A stretch of DNA of 64,000 nt from Congzhengia minquanensis. GTDB lineage: Bacteria > Bacillota > Clostridia > UBA1381 > UBA9506. The position numbers and the translations under genes were made by a program. The stretch is from NCBI RefSeq assembly GCF_014384785.1, contig NZ_JACRSU010000001.1, positions 992,001 to 1,056,000 on the forward strand. The letters run 5' to 3'. Under the pieces are notes generated by a model. It was not told the origin of the DNA, did no database searches, and saw only the letters and a list, made by a program, of their open reading frames with translations. This document shows positions 17,582 to 27,533 of the stretch, piece by piece; position 1 is the first letter of the stretch; the number at the start of each line of letters is the position of its first letter.

Positions 17582-18370
17582 TTACACGTCACCCTCTCCT
17601 AATTCATTTCTACTAAATGCGGGGCTATAACCATACCTCCTCCGATAGCGCAGGCAAAAATAGCTTACGTCGTCAAATCCGCTTTGCCGGGCGCACTCCG
17701 CCACCTTCAGTTTCCCATTGCTTTTTAAAAGGGACTGTGCATGGGAAAGGCGCATATCCATAATTTTTTCAAACGCCGTCATGTTCCAGCGAAGCTTTGC
17801 CATGCGGCAGAATTTCGATTTGGAAAAGCCTGTTATCTGCACCAAATCGTCCAGCGTAATCTTTTCTGAAAAATTGCGGATCATGTAAAGCTCTGCTCTG
17901 TCCATTGCGGTTTCTTCCGTTGTCGCGTTGCTTCTGAAAAACTCAATGATAATGCGGTAAATCATGGTAGACATTACGGTTTCCCGGTGCTTTCCAAAAT
18001 ATTCTACACTTAGCTCCTTTAAGAGTGCAAGAAAGTTTTCCATGTCTGCCTGGCTGCACACCAAATAGCCGCGGACGCCAAAATGCTGGCGGATTGCGGC
18101 AAGCGCATCTCCCCGGAAGGTTACCCACGCCGTTTTAAACGCGCCGCTAAAGCCACGATATGCGTGAGGCACATTATTTTCAAAATAAACGGCGCTTCCG
18201 GGCTTTAAGGAAAACCGCTTTCCCTCGCAGCAAAACACGCCCTCGCCGCTTAAAACCAGCATAATTTGGTCAGAATCAAACCCATTTGGCCGAAATACTT
18301 CTTCCTGTTCGTGCTCACAGCAGATAGACGTAAAATAAAGCGGCAGATTTGCAATGGACTGTGTTACCAT
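17582..18370 (-). CDS. AraC-family transcriptional regulator
   Basis: 262-residue regulator with an N-terminal AraC-type arabinose-binding/cupin domain (LVLSGEGVFCCEGKRFSL, FENNVPHAYRG) and two C-terminal helix-turn-helix units (DDLVQITGFSKSKFCRMAK, VAECARQSGFDDVSYFCLRY), ending with YGYSPAFSR. It is divergent from the GH42 beta-galactosidase gene across a 128-bp intergenic region and is the likely sugar-responsive regulator of that gene. It is translationally coupled to the downstream GNAT gene. Confidence 0.85.
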   Translation of the reverse strand: MVTQSIANLPLYFTSICCEHEQEEVFRPNGFDSDQIMLVLSGEGVFCCEGKRFSLKPGSAVYFENNVPHAYRGFSGAFKTAWVTFRGDALAAIRQHFGVRGYLVCSQADMENFLALLKELSVEYFGKHRETVMSTMIYRIIIEFFRSNATTEETAMDRAELYMIRNFSEKITLDDLVQITGFSKSKFCRMAKLRWNMTAFEKIMDMRLSHAQSLLKSNGKLKVAECARQSGFDDVSYFCLRYRRRYGYSPAFSRNELGEGDV

Positions 18371-18422
18371 AAAACATCACCCAATGTGTAATATATTCAT
18401 ATTCAAAAACACCATTTTCATA

Positions 18423-18451
18423 TTTACAAGGCTTTTATCGTGTTCTATAAT
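18423..18451 (+). promoter_or_regulatory. Promoter of the GH42 gene
   Basis: TTTACA (18423-18428), 17 bp, TATAAT (18446-18451), in the divergent gap between the AraC regulator and the GH42 gene, 48 bp before the start codon. Confidence 0.6.
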
Positions 18452-18498
18452 AATATTGTAGCATGTTTTTTTTGAAAATCAAGAAGGAGCGACGAAAA

Positions 18499-20565
18499 AT
18501 GAATAAATTTAAACCGACTTTTCCCGATTATCCCCACTTTTTACACGGCGGGGACTACAACCCCGAACAGTGGCGGGACACGCCCGAAATTTGGGACGAG
18601 GACATGCGGCTGATGAAATTGGCAAACTGCAACGAAATGACCATGGGTATTTTCTCCTGGGCGGAGCTTGAGCCGCAGGAAGGCGTGTTCGATTTTTCTG
18701 TTTTAGACACCTTAATGGATAAAATCTATCAAAACGGCGGGAGGGTAATTCTTGCCACGCCCTCCGGTGCGCGCCCCCACTGGCTGGCAGACAAATATCC
18801 TGAGGTGCTGCGCAAAAATGAGGATTTTGTGAACGAACATTTCCGCACAAGGCACAACCACTGCCCCTCCTCCCCGGTGTACCGTGAAAAGGTGCGCATC
18901 ATAAACGAAACGCTTGCCCGGCGCTATGCCGGCCACCCGGCGCTAATCGGCTGGCACCTTTCCAACGAATATGGCGGCGCGTGCTACTGCGAACAATGCG
19001 CTGAAAAGTTCCGCGAATGGTTAAAACAAAAATATGGCTCCATTGAGGAGTTAAACCGCCGCTGGTGGACGCGGTTTTGGAGCCATCGCTGCGATTCATT
19101 CGAGCAAATTGAGCCGCCCATGCCAAGGGTTGGCGAAACATGCGTTCACGGCCTGAATTTAGACTGGAAACGGTTTGTCAGCGACATTACCGTTGATTTT
19201 ATGAAAGCAGAAATTAAGGCGGTGCGCGCCTTTTCTGACAAACCCGTCACCACAAACTGCATGGGCTTTTACCAGGGGCTGAATTACCGCGACTTTGCAA
19301 AAGAACTGGACTTTTTCTCCAACGACACCTATCCCTTCTGGGGTGCGGGCACGAAGCAAACGGCAGAAGATATCGGCTTTCTTTCCGATTATTGCCGCGG
19401 CATGAAGCAGGGCCAGCCCTTTATCACCATGGAGAGCGCGCCGGGCATTAACATTGGCGGCATGAATTTTAAAAAGGTGAAATCAAACGGCCAGCAGCTG
19501 TTGGAGGCTGTGAAAATGGTTGCCCACGGTTCCGACTCTATTCTATATTTTCAGTGGAGGAAAGGCCGCGGCGCGTGGGAAAAGTTTCACGGCGCGGTGG
19601 TTGACCACTACGGCAAGGAAGACACACGTGTTTTTCAAAACGTTTCTAAAGTGGGCGAAATTTTGCAAAAATTAGACGGCGTTGTTGGCACAGGCGTGAA
19701 AAGCGACGTAGCCATCACCTTTGACATGGAAACCCTGTGGGCGTTAAACGGCAGCGCGGCCACCGGCGGCTGGAGCGACGATTACAACGGATATCGGAAA
19801 TGTGCCGCGGCATTTTACAATGCGTTTTATGAAAGCAACATTCCAACAGACGTAATTGGTTATGAAGACGATTTTTCAAAATATAAAGTTGTGGTGCTCA
19901 CTGTGCCATACCTCATGACAAAATCCTTGGCGGATAAATTGAAAAACTATGTGAAAGGCGGCGGCATTCTCATTTCAACTTATCTTACCGCAGTTGCCGA
20001 CAGCACAGACTTGTGCTATTTAGGCGGCGTTCCCGGGGCGGGCCTTTCTGATTTGTTCGGCCTCAGGGTAGACGAGGTGGACTCCTATCAAAATCCCAGC
20101 GTGGACGGGCTGCATCACAACTGCAAAAATGCCGTGTCCTACAGCGGTAAGACATATCCGCTTTCCGGTATTGCGGAAATTATCGTTCCCCAAACGGCAC
20201 ATGCCGTCGCACACTATACCGGCGATTTTTATGCAGGCACCGGCGCCCTGTTTGAAAACAGCTTTGGCGCCGGCAAGGCCTATTATATGGGATTTGAGCA
20301 GGAGGGAGAACTTCAGAAAGCTCTCGTTAAAGCATTGATTGCCGAACTTGGCTTAAATGCTCCTATGAATATAACGTGTGACAGCGGTGTATGCATCAGA
20401 AAACGGGAGGGCGACGGGGAAAATTATTATTTTGTTATAAACGAATCGGACGAAGAAAAGAACATAACCCTCGACAAGACATATCGAAACGTGTTAACCG
20501 GAGAAGCTGTTTCCGGAAAGCAAACGCTTTCCGCCTGTGGATTTCTTATTTTAACAGACAGTTAA
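18499..20565 (+). CDS. Glycoside hydrolase family 42 beta-galactosidase
   Basis: 688-residue intracellular beta-galactosidase. The N-terminal TIM barrel has the acid/base glutamate in HLSNEYGG (Glu157) and the nucleophile in ITMESAPG (Glu312). A cysteine cluster CYCEQC after the acid/base residue matches the zinc-binding cysteines of several GH42 enzymes. A trimerisation domain and a small C-terminal beta domain follow, giving the usual family length. ATG at 18499 behind AAGGAGCG. No signal peptide. With the pectin-type esterase and GH39 enzyme nearby, its natural substrate may be galacto-oligosaccharide from plant galactan. Confidence 0.92.
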   Translation: MNKFKPTFPDYPHFLHGGDYNPEQWRDTPEIWDEDMRLMKLANCNEMTMGIFSWAELEPQEGVFDFSVLDTLMDKIYQNGGRVILATPSGARPHWLADKYPEVLRKNEDFVNEHFRTRHNHCPSSPVYREKVRIINETLARRYAGHPALIGWHLSNEYGGACYCEQCAEKFREWLKQKYGSIEELNRRWWTRFWSHRCDSFEQIEPPMPRVGETCVHGLNLDWKRFVSDITVDFMKAEIKAVRAFSDKPVTTNCMGFYQGLNYRDFAKELDFFSNDTYPFWGAGTKQTAEDIGFLSDYCRGMKQGQPFITMESAPGINIGGMNFKKVKSNGQQLLEAVKMVAHGSDSILYFQWRKGRGAWEKFHGAVVDHYGKEDTRVFQNVSKVGEILQKLDGVVGTGVKSDVAITFDMETLWALNGSAATGGWSDDYNGYRKCAAAFYNAFYESNIPTDVIGYEDDFSKYKVVVLTVPYLMTKSLADKLKNYVKGGGILISTYLTAVADSTDLCYLGGVPGAGLSDLFGLRVDEVDSYQNPSVDGLHHNCKNAVSYSGKTYPLSGIAEIIVPQTAHAVAHYTGDFYAGTGALFENSFGAGKAYYMGFEQEGELQKALVKALIAELGLNAPMNITCDSGVCIRKREGDGENYYFVINESDEEKNITLDKTYRNVLTGEAVSGKQTLSACGFLILTDS

Positions 20566-20596
20566 AAAAAGCACCCAATATTGGGTGCCTTTTTTC
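20566..20596. terminator. Bidirectional intrinsic terminator
   Basis: AAAAAAGCACCCAA / TTGGGTGC followed by CTTTTTT. It ends the GH42 transcript and, on the minus strand, the purine operon. Confidence 0.85.
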
Positions 20597-20600
20597 TTGA

Positions 20601-23600
20601 TTATTTAAAATATTCAACTGCAGCTTCAAACATACCCATATCAAACTTGCCCGGAACGTTTTTGTAAAGCCCGTTTCCAATTCGTTCAGAGTGCCCCATT
20701 TTACCGAACACTCTTCCGTCGGGGGAGGTAATTCCCTCAATGGCAAGAACGGAGCCGTTGGGGTTAAACAAAATATCCGTGGTGGCGTTGCCGTCTAAGT
20801 CAACATACTGGGTTGCAATCTGTCCGTTTGCAATCATTTTCTGCAAAACCTCATCGCTTGCGATGAACCTGCCTTCGCCGTGAGAAATTGGCACAGTATA
20901 AACGTCGCCCACATTGGTTTTCGATAGCCACGGGGACTTATTCGACGCAATTCTCGTGCGCACCAGTCTGGACTGGTGGCGGCCAATGGTGTTATATGTT
21001 AATGTGGGGCAGGTTTCGTCTGTGTCTATAATTTCGCCGAACGGCACCAGTCCCAGCTTAATAAGCGCCTGAAACCCGTTGCAAATGCCGCAAATCAGGC
21101 CGTCGCGCTGGTTTAACAGGTTGCTTATTTCCTGCTTAATGACCGCATTTCTCATAAACGCAGTGATGAATTTGCCCGAACCGTCTGGCTCGTCGCCGCC
21201 GGAAAATCCGCCGGGAACAAACATAATTTGTGAGGTCGACAGTTTCTTCGCAAAAGCATCGGTAGATTCCGACACCGCCTGAGGCGTTAAGTTTTTAATC
21301 ACAAAAATGTCGGCCTCTGCACCTGCGGTTTCCAATGCCTTTGCCGTGTCATACTCACAGTTGGTGCCCGGGAACACCGGAATTAAAACTTTTGGTCTTG
21401 CCATTTTTATTTTAGGCGACACTCTGTTTTCCGCCATATAAGAAATGTTGTCGAGCTGTTCTGCTTTCCCATCTGTTTGGCTGGGGAAAATAGGCTCTAA
21501 GGTCTCCTCATAGCTTTTTAAAAGCTCTGCGCCGGAAACGGTTTCGTTTTTTAACTGAATTTCAAACGCGTCTATTGTTTCGCCAAGCACTTCGCCTACA
21601 GAGACAGCCCCATCAAGCTCTAAAACAAACGCGCCGTAACAGTAGGAGAAAATGTCTTCTAATGTCACGCTGTCTGCAAACCGAAACCCTATGGAGTTGC
21701 CCAAACACATTTTCAGCACCGCTTCTGCAACGCCGCCCAAGCCCGGGGTGTAGGCCGCTTTCACGCTGCCCTGCCGCACAAGCTCCGACACCGTTTCATA
21801 AATTGCTTTTACGCTGGCGGCCTTCGGCAGGCCGTTTTCGTCATAGTCCGGCTTGAGCAGCGCCACTTTGTGGCCCGCTGCCTTAAATTCCGGCGAAATA
21901 ATATTGTTTGTGCTTTCCGTTGTTACTGCAAACGAAACCAGTGTGGGCGGAACGTCAATGTCCTCAAAGCTTCCGCTCATGGAATCCTTTCCGCCAATGG
22001 CCGCAATTTCAAAATCGAGCTGGGCACGGAATGCGCCCAACAGCGCCGCAAGGGGCTTGCCCCAGCGTTTTTGGTCCTTCATCGGCTTTTCAAAATATTC
22101 CTGGAATGTAAGATAAACATCGCTAAACGAAGCACCTGTGGCAATGAGCTTGGAAACTGACTCAACCACTGCAAGATACGCGCCGTGGTATGGGCTCTTT
22201 TCCGAAATAAACGGATTATAGCCCCACGCCATCAGCGAGCATGTATCTGTGTGGCCATGCTCTACCGCCACCTTGTGCACCATGGCCTGAATGGGCGTGA
22301 GCTGCCTTTTGCCGCCAAAGGGCATTAAAACGGTGTTAGCACCGATTGTGGAGTCGAACCGCTCAGAAAGCCCGCGCTTTGAGCAGATGTTTAAATCCCC
22401 CGACAAGGCCAGCAGACTTTCAGAGAATCCGTCCTTGATATAATTTGTCTGATATGATTTTGGTGCAGCAGGCTCAATGTCAATGTGCTTTTCCGCGCCG
22501 TTGGAATTTAAAAATTCCCTGGATATATCAATTATTTTTTTACCGTTCCAGTTTAACACCAGCCTGGGTTCTGCCGTTACATATGCAACCTGGGTCGCTT
22601 CTAAATTTTCTTTTTCTGCAAGGGCAATAAAACGGGAAACGTCTTCTTTTGCAACTACAACCGCCATTCTCTCCTGAGATTCGCTGATGGCAAGCTCCGT
22701 GCCGTCTAACCCCTCATACTTTTTAGGCACCTTGTTTAGGTCAACACAAATACCGTCTGCCAGTTCGCCGATGGCAACCGAAACGCCGCCGGCGCCAAAG
22801 TCGTTGCAGCGTTTAATGAGCAGGGACGCCTCTTTGTTTCGGAACAGACGCTGAAGCTTGCGTTCTTCCGGCGCGTTGCCCTTTTGCACCTCTGCGCCGC
22901 AGCTTTCCAGCGACTGCACATTGTGAGATTTTGATGAACCTGTCGCACCGCCGCAGCCGTCGCGTCCAGTTCTGCCGCCCAGCAGAATAATGCAGTCCCC
23001 TGGCACGGGGCACTCGCGGCGGACATTTTCAGCCGGTGCCGCGCCAACCACCGCACCAATTTCCATTCGTTTTGCCACATAGCCGTCGTGATAAATTTCG
23101 TCCACTTGTCCGGTTGCAAGCCCAATCTGGTTGCCGTAGGAGCTATACCCCGCCGCAGCAGTGGTTACAATTTTACGCTGGGGCAGCTTTCCCTCAATGG
23201 TTTCTTTTACAGGCTTTAACGGATTTGCCGCGCCCGTTACGCGCATGGCGCTGTAAACATAGCTGCGGCCGGAAAGCGGGTCACGGATTGCGCCGCCAAT
23301 GCAGGTGGCCGCGCCGCCAAAGGGTTCAATTTCCGTGGGGTGGTTATGGGTTTCGTTCTTAAACAATAACAGCCACTTTTCTGTTTTGCCGTTCACGTTC
23401 ACGTCCATTTTCACTGTGCAGGCGTTAATTTCTTCCGACTCGTCCAGCTGCTCCAGTTTGCCCTGCTTTTTTAAATATTTCACCGCAAGAGTGGCAATGT
23501 CCATCAAATTAACGGGTTTTGTTCTGCCCAGTTCTTTTCTGACGTTTAAATATTGATTATATGTATCCTCTAACAGCTTATCATGAAACTTTACGCTGTC

Positions 23601-24293
23601 AATCGTGGTTAAAAACGTGGTGTGGCGGCAGTGATCCGACCAATAGGTGTCAATCATTTTAATTTCCGTAATGGTGGGGTCGCGGTGTTCGCCGCTGAAA
23701 TAGCTTTGGCAGAACTTGATGTCGTCTAAGTCCATCGCCAGGCCGTTTTCGGCCATAAAGTCTGAAAGCTCTGTTTCGTTAAAATTGCAAAAGCCGGAAA
23801 TTACGCTTACTTCGGTGGGAATATCATAGTTCGCGGCCAGCGTTTCCGGCTTTTTGAAAGAAGCTTCGCGGCTTTCCACCGGGTTGATTACATATTTTTT
23901 TACCGCGCTAACATCTTCGGCGGAAAGGTTGCCATATAAAAGATAAACCTTCGCCGTGCGGATTAAGGGACGTTCCTTTTGCGAAATCAGCTGAATGCAC
24001 TGCGCCGCAGAGTCCGCCCGCTGGTCGAACTGTCCCGGCAGGAATTCCACTGCAAAGGAAACATCTGCATCGTTATCTAAATCGTTTGTCACAACGTCTA
24101 ACTGCGGCTCGGAAAACACCGTGCTTTTGCAGTATTCAAACAAATCTTCTTCAATGTTTTCCACATCATAACGATTTAAAATCCGCACCTTTTCAATGCC
24201 TTTTATTAAAAGAAGCTTCTTTAAATCGTCACGCAGTGTGTTGGCCTCATGGGCAAGAGCTTCCTTTTTTTCCACATAAATTCTATATACCAT
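20601..24293 (-). CDS. purL: Phosphoribosylformylglycinamidine synthase, single-chain type
   Basis: Converts FGAR, glutamine and ATP to FGAM (purine step 4). The 1230-residue chain combines the N-terminal PurS-like region, two AIRS-type synthase halves (WSDHCRHTTF, NHPTEIEPFGGAATCIGG) and a C-terminal class I glutamine amidotransferase with PVFPGTNCEYD, the nucleophile elbow GICNGFQAL and SHGEGRF. This large form is known from Clostridia and streptococci as well as proteobacteria, whereas Bacillus uses split PurS/Q/L. GTTGGAGG precedes ATG at 24293. Last gene of the operon, 2 nt after purD. Confidence 0.96.
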   Translation of the reverse strand: MVYRIYVEKKEALAHEANTLRDDLKKLLLIKGIEKVRILNRYDVENIEEDLFEYCKSTVFSEPQLDVVTNDLDNDADVSFAVEFLPGQFDQRADSAAQCIQLISQKERPLIRTAKVYLLYGNLSAEDVSAVKKYVINPVESREASFKKPETLAANYDIPTEVSVISGFCNFNETELSDFMAENGLAMDLDDIKFCQSYFSGEHRDPTITEIKMIDTYWSDHCRHTTFLTTIDSVKFHDKLLEDTYNQYLNVRKELGRTKPVNLMDIATLAVKYLKKQGKLEQLDESEEINACTVKMDVNVNGKTEKWLLLFKNETHNHPTEIEPFGGAATCIGGAIRDPLSGRSYVYSAMRVTGAANPLKPVKETIEGKLPQRKIVTTAAAGYSSYGNQIGLATGQVDEIYHDGYVAKRMEIGAVVGAAPAENVRRECPVPGDCIILLGGRTGRDGCGGATGSSKSHNVQSLESCGAEVQKGNAPEERKLQRLFRNKEASLLIKRCNDFGAGGVSVAIGELADGICVDLNKVPKKYEGLDGTELAISESQERMAVVVAKEDVSRFIALAEKENLEATQVAYVTAEPRLVLNWNGKKIIDISREFLNSNGAEKHIDIEPAAPKSYQTNYIKDGFSESLLALSGDLNICSKRGLSERFDSTIGANTVLMPFGGKRQLTPIQAMVHKVAVEHGHTDTCSLMAWGYNPFISEKSPYHGAYLAVVESVSKLIATGASFSDVYLTFQEYFEKPMKDQKRWGKPLAALLGAFRAQLDFEIAAIGGKDSMSGSFEDIDVPPTLVSFAVTTESTNNIISPEFKAAGHKVALLKPDYDENGLPKAASVKAIYETVSELVRQGSVKAAYTPGLGGVAEAVLKMCLGNSIGFRFADSVTLEDIFSYCYGAFVLELDGAVSVGEVLGETIDAFEIQLKNETVSGAELLKSYEETLEPIFPSQTDGKAEQLDNISYMAENRVSPKIKMARPKVLIPVFPGTNCEYDTAKALETAGAEADIFVIKNLTPQAVSESTDAFAKKLSTSQIMFVPGGFSGGDEPDGSGKFITAFMRNAVIKQEISNLLNQRDGLICGICNGFQALIKLGLVPFGEIIDTDETCPTLTYNTIGRHQSRLVRTRIASNKSPWLSKTNVGDVYTVPISHGEGRFIASDEVLQKMIANGQIATQYVDLDGNATTDILFNPNGSVLAIEGITSPDGRVFGKMGHSERIGNGLYKNVPGKFDMGMFEAAVEYFK

Positions 24294-24295
24294 TT

Positions 24296-25549
24296 TTATA
24301 CCTCCAACGCCTTTTTCCCAATGTCGCGTCTGAAATAAGCATTTTCAAACTGCACCGTTTCGGCTAATGCATAGGCTTTGTCAATTGCGGGTTTTAGGCT
24401 TTCTGCCACGGCGGTAACGCCCAGTACCCGTCCGCCGGATGTTACGAGCTTTCCGTCCTCTATCGCCGCACCGGCAACATAAATTAGCTCCCCCTCCGGC
24501 ATGGTAATTTCAAAGCCTTTTTCGTAATGGCCGGGGTATCCGTCTGAGGCCAAAATCACACAGCACGCCGCGCCATCTGAAAATTCAACGTCACAGTTTG
24601 AAAGTGTTCCTTCCCGCACACTTTTCATAATTTTTAGCAAGTCGCTTTTTAAAAGGGGCAGCACCACCTGGGTTTCCGGGTCGCCGAACCGGCAGTTATA
24701 TTCAATTACCTTCGGCCCGTCCGGGGTCAGCATTAGGCCAAAATATAAACAGCCGCGGAACGTTCTGCCCTCTTTGTTCATGGCTTCAATGGTGGGAAGA
24801 AAAATTGTTTTCATGCAGAGGTCGGCAACCTCTTTGGTGTAATAAGGATTGGGCGCAACCGTGCCCATTCCGCCTGTGTTTAAACCCTTATCGCCGTCCT
24901 TGGCGCGTTTGTGGTCCATGGAAGACGCCATGGGCACAACGGTTTTTCCGTCTGTAAACGACAGCACCGAAACCTCGGGGCCGGTTAAAAATTCTTCAAT
25001 TACAATGTTAGAGCCGCTTTCGCCGAACACCTTGTCCTCCATCATAGACCGAACCGCCGCTTTCGCGTCATCCCTTGTTTCCGCAATGATAACGCCTTTT
25101 CCCAGTGCAAGGCCGTCTGCCTTAATAACGGTGGGGATTGGCGCAGTGTCTAAATAACGAAGGGCCGCGTCCACGTCTGAAAACACCTCATATGCCGCCG
25201 TGGGAATATGATATTTTTTCATCAGATTTTTTGCAAACACCTTGCTCCCCTCAATGATGGCCGCCTTAGCCTCCGGTCCGAAGCAGGGCACGCCGGCTTT
25301 TTCCAGTTCGTCCACCGCGCCTAAAACCAGCGGGTCGTCAGGGGCAACAACCGCAAACTCTATTTTTTCCTGTTTTGCAAAGGCCACAATTTTGTCAATC
25401 TCTTTTGCGCCGATGTCTACACACGTTGCATCTTTTGCAATTCCGCCGTTTCCGGGAAGGGCAAAAATTTCTGTTACCGCGTCGCTCTCGGCCAGTTTTT
25501 TTATAATGGCGTGCTCTCTGCCGCCGCCGCCAACTACCATAACTTTCAT
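24296..25549 (-). CDS. purD: Phosphoribosylamine-glycine ligase
   Basis: GAR synthetase, purine step 2: joins glycine to phosphoribosylamine using ATP. 417 residues with the start MKVMVVGGGGREHA, an ATP-grasp domain (VIKADGLALGKGV, GPEVSVLSFTDG) and the metal-binding ending YFGLMLTPDGPKVIEYNCRFGDPETQ. Full length. GAAAGGCGG precedes the ATG. A 66-nt gap containing a hairpin separates it from the AICAR transformylase gene; otherwise it is part of the continuous pur operon. Confidence 0.97.
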   Translation of the reverse strand: MKVMVVGGGGREHAIIKKLAESDAVTEIFALPGNGGIAKDATCVDIGAKEIDKIVAFAKQEKIEFAVVAPDDPLVLGAVDELEKAGVPCFGPEAKAAIIEGSKVFAKNLMKKYHIPTAAYEVFSDVDAALRYLDTAPIPTVIKADGLALGKGVIIAETRDDAKAAVRSMMEDKVFGESGSNIVIEEFLTGPEVSVLSFTDGKTVVPMASSMDHKRAKDGDKGLNTGGMGTVAPNPYYTKEVADLCMKTIFLPTIEAMNKEGRTFRGCLYFGLMLTPDGPKVIEYNCRFGDPETQVVLPLLKSDLLKIMKSVREGTLSNCDVEFSDGAACCVILASDGYPGHYEKGFEITMPEGELIYVAGAAIEDGKLVTSGGRVLGVTAVAESLKPAIDKAYALAETVQFENAYFRRDIGKKALEV

Positions 25550-25578
25550 GGATTTTCCGCCTTTCTATATGCAAGATG

Positions 25579-25609
25579 AAGTCACCCCGCTTAGTTCGCG
25601 AAGTGACTT
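25579..25609. other. Hairpin between the AICAR transformylase gene and purD
   Basis: AAGTCAC / GTGACTT inverted repeat around a 17-nt loop. The T run lies on the plus-strand side (TATTTTTT), so it would terminate antisense rather than operon transcription; in the minus-strand mRNA it may act as a processing or stabilising stem. Confidence 0.35.
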
Positions 25610-25615
25610 TATTTT

Positions 25616-26800
25616 TTAATGGTGGAACAGCCTCATGCCTGTAAACGCCATTGCCATGTTATATTTGTTGCAAACCTCAATGACGTTATCGTCCCGGATG
25701 GAGCCGCCTGGTTCAGCAATGTAAGTTACGCCGCTTTTTGCAGCGCGCTCAATGTTGTCGCCAAAGGGGAAAAAGGCATCGCTGCCCAATGCCACGCCGC
25801 TGATGGTGGAAAGATAGGCTCTTTTTTCTTCTTTCGTAAACACTTCGGGCTTGTGGCTGAACAAGTGCTCCCAATTGCCGTCGGTTAACAAATCCTCATA
25901 GTCATCTGAAATGTAAACGTCGATGGCGTTATCCCTGTCAGGGCGTTTCACGCCGGGCAAAAACGGAAGGTTTAAAACCTTATCGTGCTGCCGCAGATGC
26001 CAGTTGTCGGCCTTCGAGCCGGCCAGGCGCGTGCAGTGAATTCTAGACTGCTGCCCCGCCCCAACGCCAATCGCCTGGCCTTGCGCTGCAAAGCACACAG
26101 AATTGGACTGGGTGTATTTCAGCGTTATCAGCGATATAATCAAATCCCGCACGGCATCTTCCGGCATATTTTTGTTCTCCGTAACAATATTCTCTAATAA
26201 CGTACGGTCAATTTTAAATTCGTTTCTTCCCTGCTCAAAGGTTATGCCATAAACCTGTTTGCGCTCAACGGGATCGGGTTTAAAGCCGGGATCAATTTGA
26301 ATGATATTATAATTCCCTTTTCGTTTTCCTTTTAATATTTCCAACGCCTCCGGCTCGTAGCCCGGCGCGATAATTCCATCCGATACTTCTCGCGCTATCA
26401 GTTTTGCTGTTGTGACGTCACACACGTCGCTCAATGCAATAAAATCGCCGAAAGAGGACATTCTGTCTGTTCCTCTTGCCCGCGCATAGGCTGTTGCCAG
26501 GGGGGAATCGTCAAGCCCCTCCACATCGTCTACAAAGCAGGCCTTTTTTAGTTTTTCCGGCATTTTTATACCGACTGCCGCAGAGGTGGGGCTCACATGC
26601 TTAAATGATGTTGCCGCACACATACCTGTAGCTTCTTTAATTTCTTTAACCAGCTGCCAGCTGTTAAACGCATCTAAAAAATTAATATATCCCGGCCGGC
26701 CGCTTAAAATTTCAATGGGCAGCTCGCTTCCATCTTGCATAAAAATTTTGGCCGGCTTCTGGTTGGGGTTACAGCCGTATTTTAATTCAAATTCTTTCAA
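25616..26800 (-). CDS. purH: Free-standing AICAR formyltransferase (PurH C-terminal-type domain)
   Basis: Transfers formyl from 10-formyl-THF to AICAR, giving FAICAR (purine step 9). At 394 residues it corresponds only to the transformylase part of bifunctional PurH; no MGS-like IMP cyclohydrolase domain is present. Conserved segments are TSFKHVSPTSAAVG (with the catalytic Lys-His), SNSVCFAAQGQAIGVGAGQQSR and SDAFFPFGDN near the C-terminus. The start is TTG at 26800 behind AAGGAGG. Cyclohydrolase activity is supplied by the PurO-type gene directly upstream (13 nt gap), which explains the truncated architecture. Confidence 0.93.
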   Translation of the reverse strand: MKEFELKYGCNPNQKPAKIFMQDGSELPIEILSGRPGYINFLDAFNSWQLVKEIKEATGMCAATSFKHVSPTSAAVGIKMPEKLKKACFVDDVEGLDDSPLATAYARARGTDRMSSFGDFIALSDVCDVTTAKLIAREVSDGIIAPGYEPEALEILKGKRKGNYNIIQIDPGFKPDPVERKQVYGITFEQGRNEFKIDRTLLENIVTENKNMPEDAVRDLIISLITLKYTQSNSVCFAAQGQAIGVGAGQQSRIHCTRLAGSKADNWHLRQHDKVLNLPFLPGVKRPDRDNAIDVYISDDYEDLLTDGNWEHLFSHKPEVFTKEEKRAYLSTISGVALGSDAFFPFGDNIERAAKSGVTYIAEPGGSIRDDNVIEVCNKYNMAMAFTGMRLFHH

Positions 26801-26813
26801 TTTTGCTGCCTCC

Positions 26814-27533
26814 TTAACTGTTTTTGTTGATTAACCGGTTTTCGGTTTTCCCGGTTTCAATGTCTATGTAACGCACATAAAGAGAAATTTTGTTTTCCTC
26901 ATTTAAATTGCTCCAGAGGCTGTTTGTCAGCTCGTCAATGCTGTCGGGAATTTCCACCCGCTCCGGCTCACCGCAGAACGTAGGAATGGGCGTTCCGTCG
27001 CACATGTAGGTGTGGATAAAATGGCCCAATCCATCGTCCGGTTCATAAGAAAAGGTAAACCGGTTGCAGCCTGCGCCGTCAGGCGTGCTGCTTTTTAAAA
27101 TGCTCATTTCATAGGTAAACTCGCCCTCTTCAATCGTCACCATTCCGCTGATTCGGGGCGTAAAATTGGGGCAGTCCGGCTCAAACTCACGAACTTCCAA
27201 TGCTTCCGAAAACCGTGCGCCCTGGGCCAGAAAGTCGTAAATGGTGTCTGTCTGGTCGCCGTTTGTAACAATGGTGTGGTTGTCGCAAACGCGGATCGGG
27301 GAATAGATGATTAACGACGGATCCTCCACTTTCGATTCGTCAAACGGATAAATGGTTACGCTGTCGCCTTCTTCGCGAAAAATGCGGTTGCGGCTGTTTT
27401 CGCTTCTGCCCATAATAAAATATGCAATTGCGGCTTTTTTCCCGTCTTTGCTTTTTCCAATTACAATGCCGCGGCCCACATAGGTGTTGTCGCGGATTAG
27501 CTCACCGATGTTGTTAATTTTATAAATGTTCAT
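26814..27533 (-). CDS. purO: IMP cyclohydrolase, PurO type
   Basis: Closes the ring of FAICAR to IMP, the last purine step. The 239-residue protein matches the archaeal-type IMP cyclohydrolase family: YVGRGIVIGKSKDGK near the N-terminus, MGRSENSRNRIF and the conserved TNGDQTDTIYDF. ATG at 27533 overlaps the purN stop by 4 nt (ATGA), so the two genes are translationally coupled. Its presence beside a stand-alone transformylase completes the split PurH function. The assignment rests on motif recognition; a longer in-frame reading upstream lies inside purN and is unlikely. Confidence 0.88.
   Translation of the reverse strand: MNIYKINNIGELIRDNTYVGRGIVIGKSKDGKKAAIAYFIMGRSENSRNRIFREEGDSVTIYPFDESKVEDPSLIIYSPIRVCDNHTIVTNGDQTDTIYDFLAQGARFSEALEVREFEPDCPNFTPRISGMVTIEEGEFTYEMSILKSSTPDGAGCNRFTFSYEPDDGLGHFIHTYMCDGTPIPTFCGEPERVEIPDSIDELTNSLWSNLNEENKISLYVRYIDIETGKTENRLINKNS

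Noticed and set aside
22736..23125. 129-codon frame inside purL in another phase
   Set aside because: Same strand, frame-shifted shadow of purL with Arg/Ala/Cys-rich composition and no start signal.
25579..25609. Internal terminator in the purine operon
   Set aside because: The T run is on the antisense side of the hairpin, so it should not stop operon transcription.
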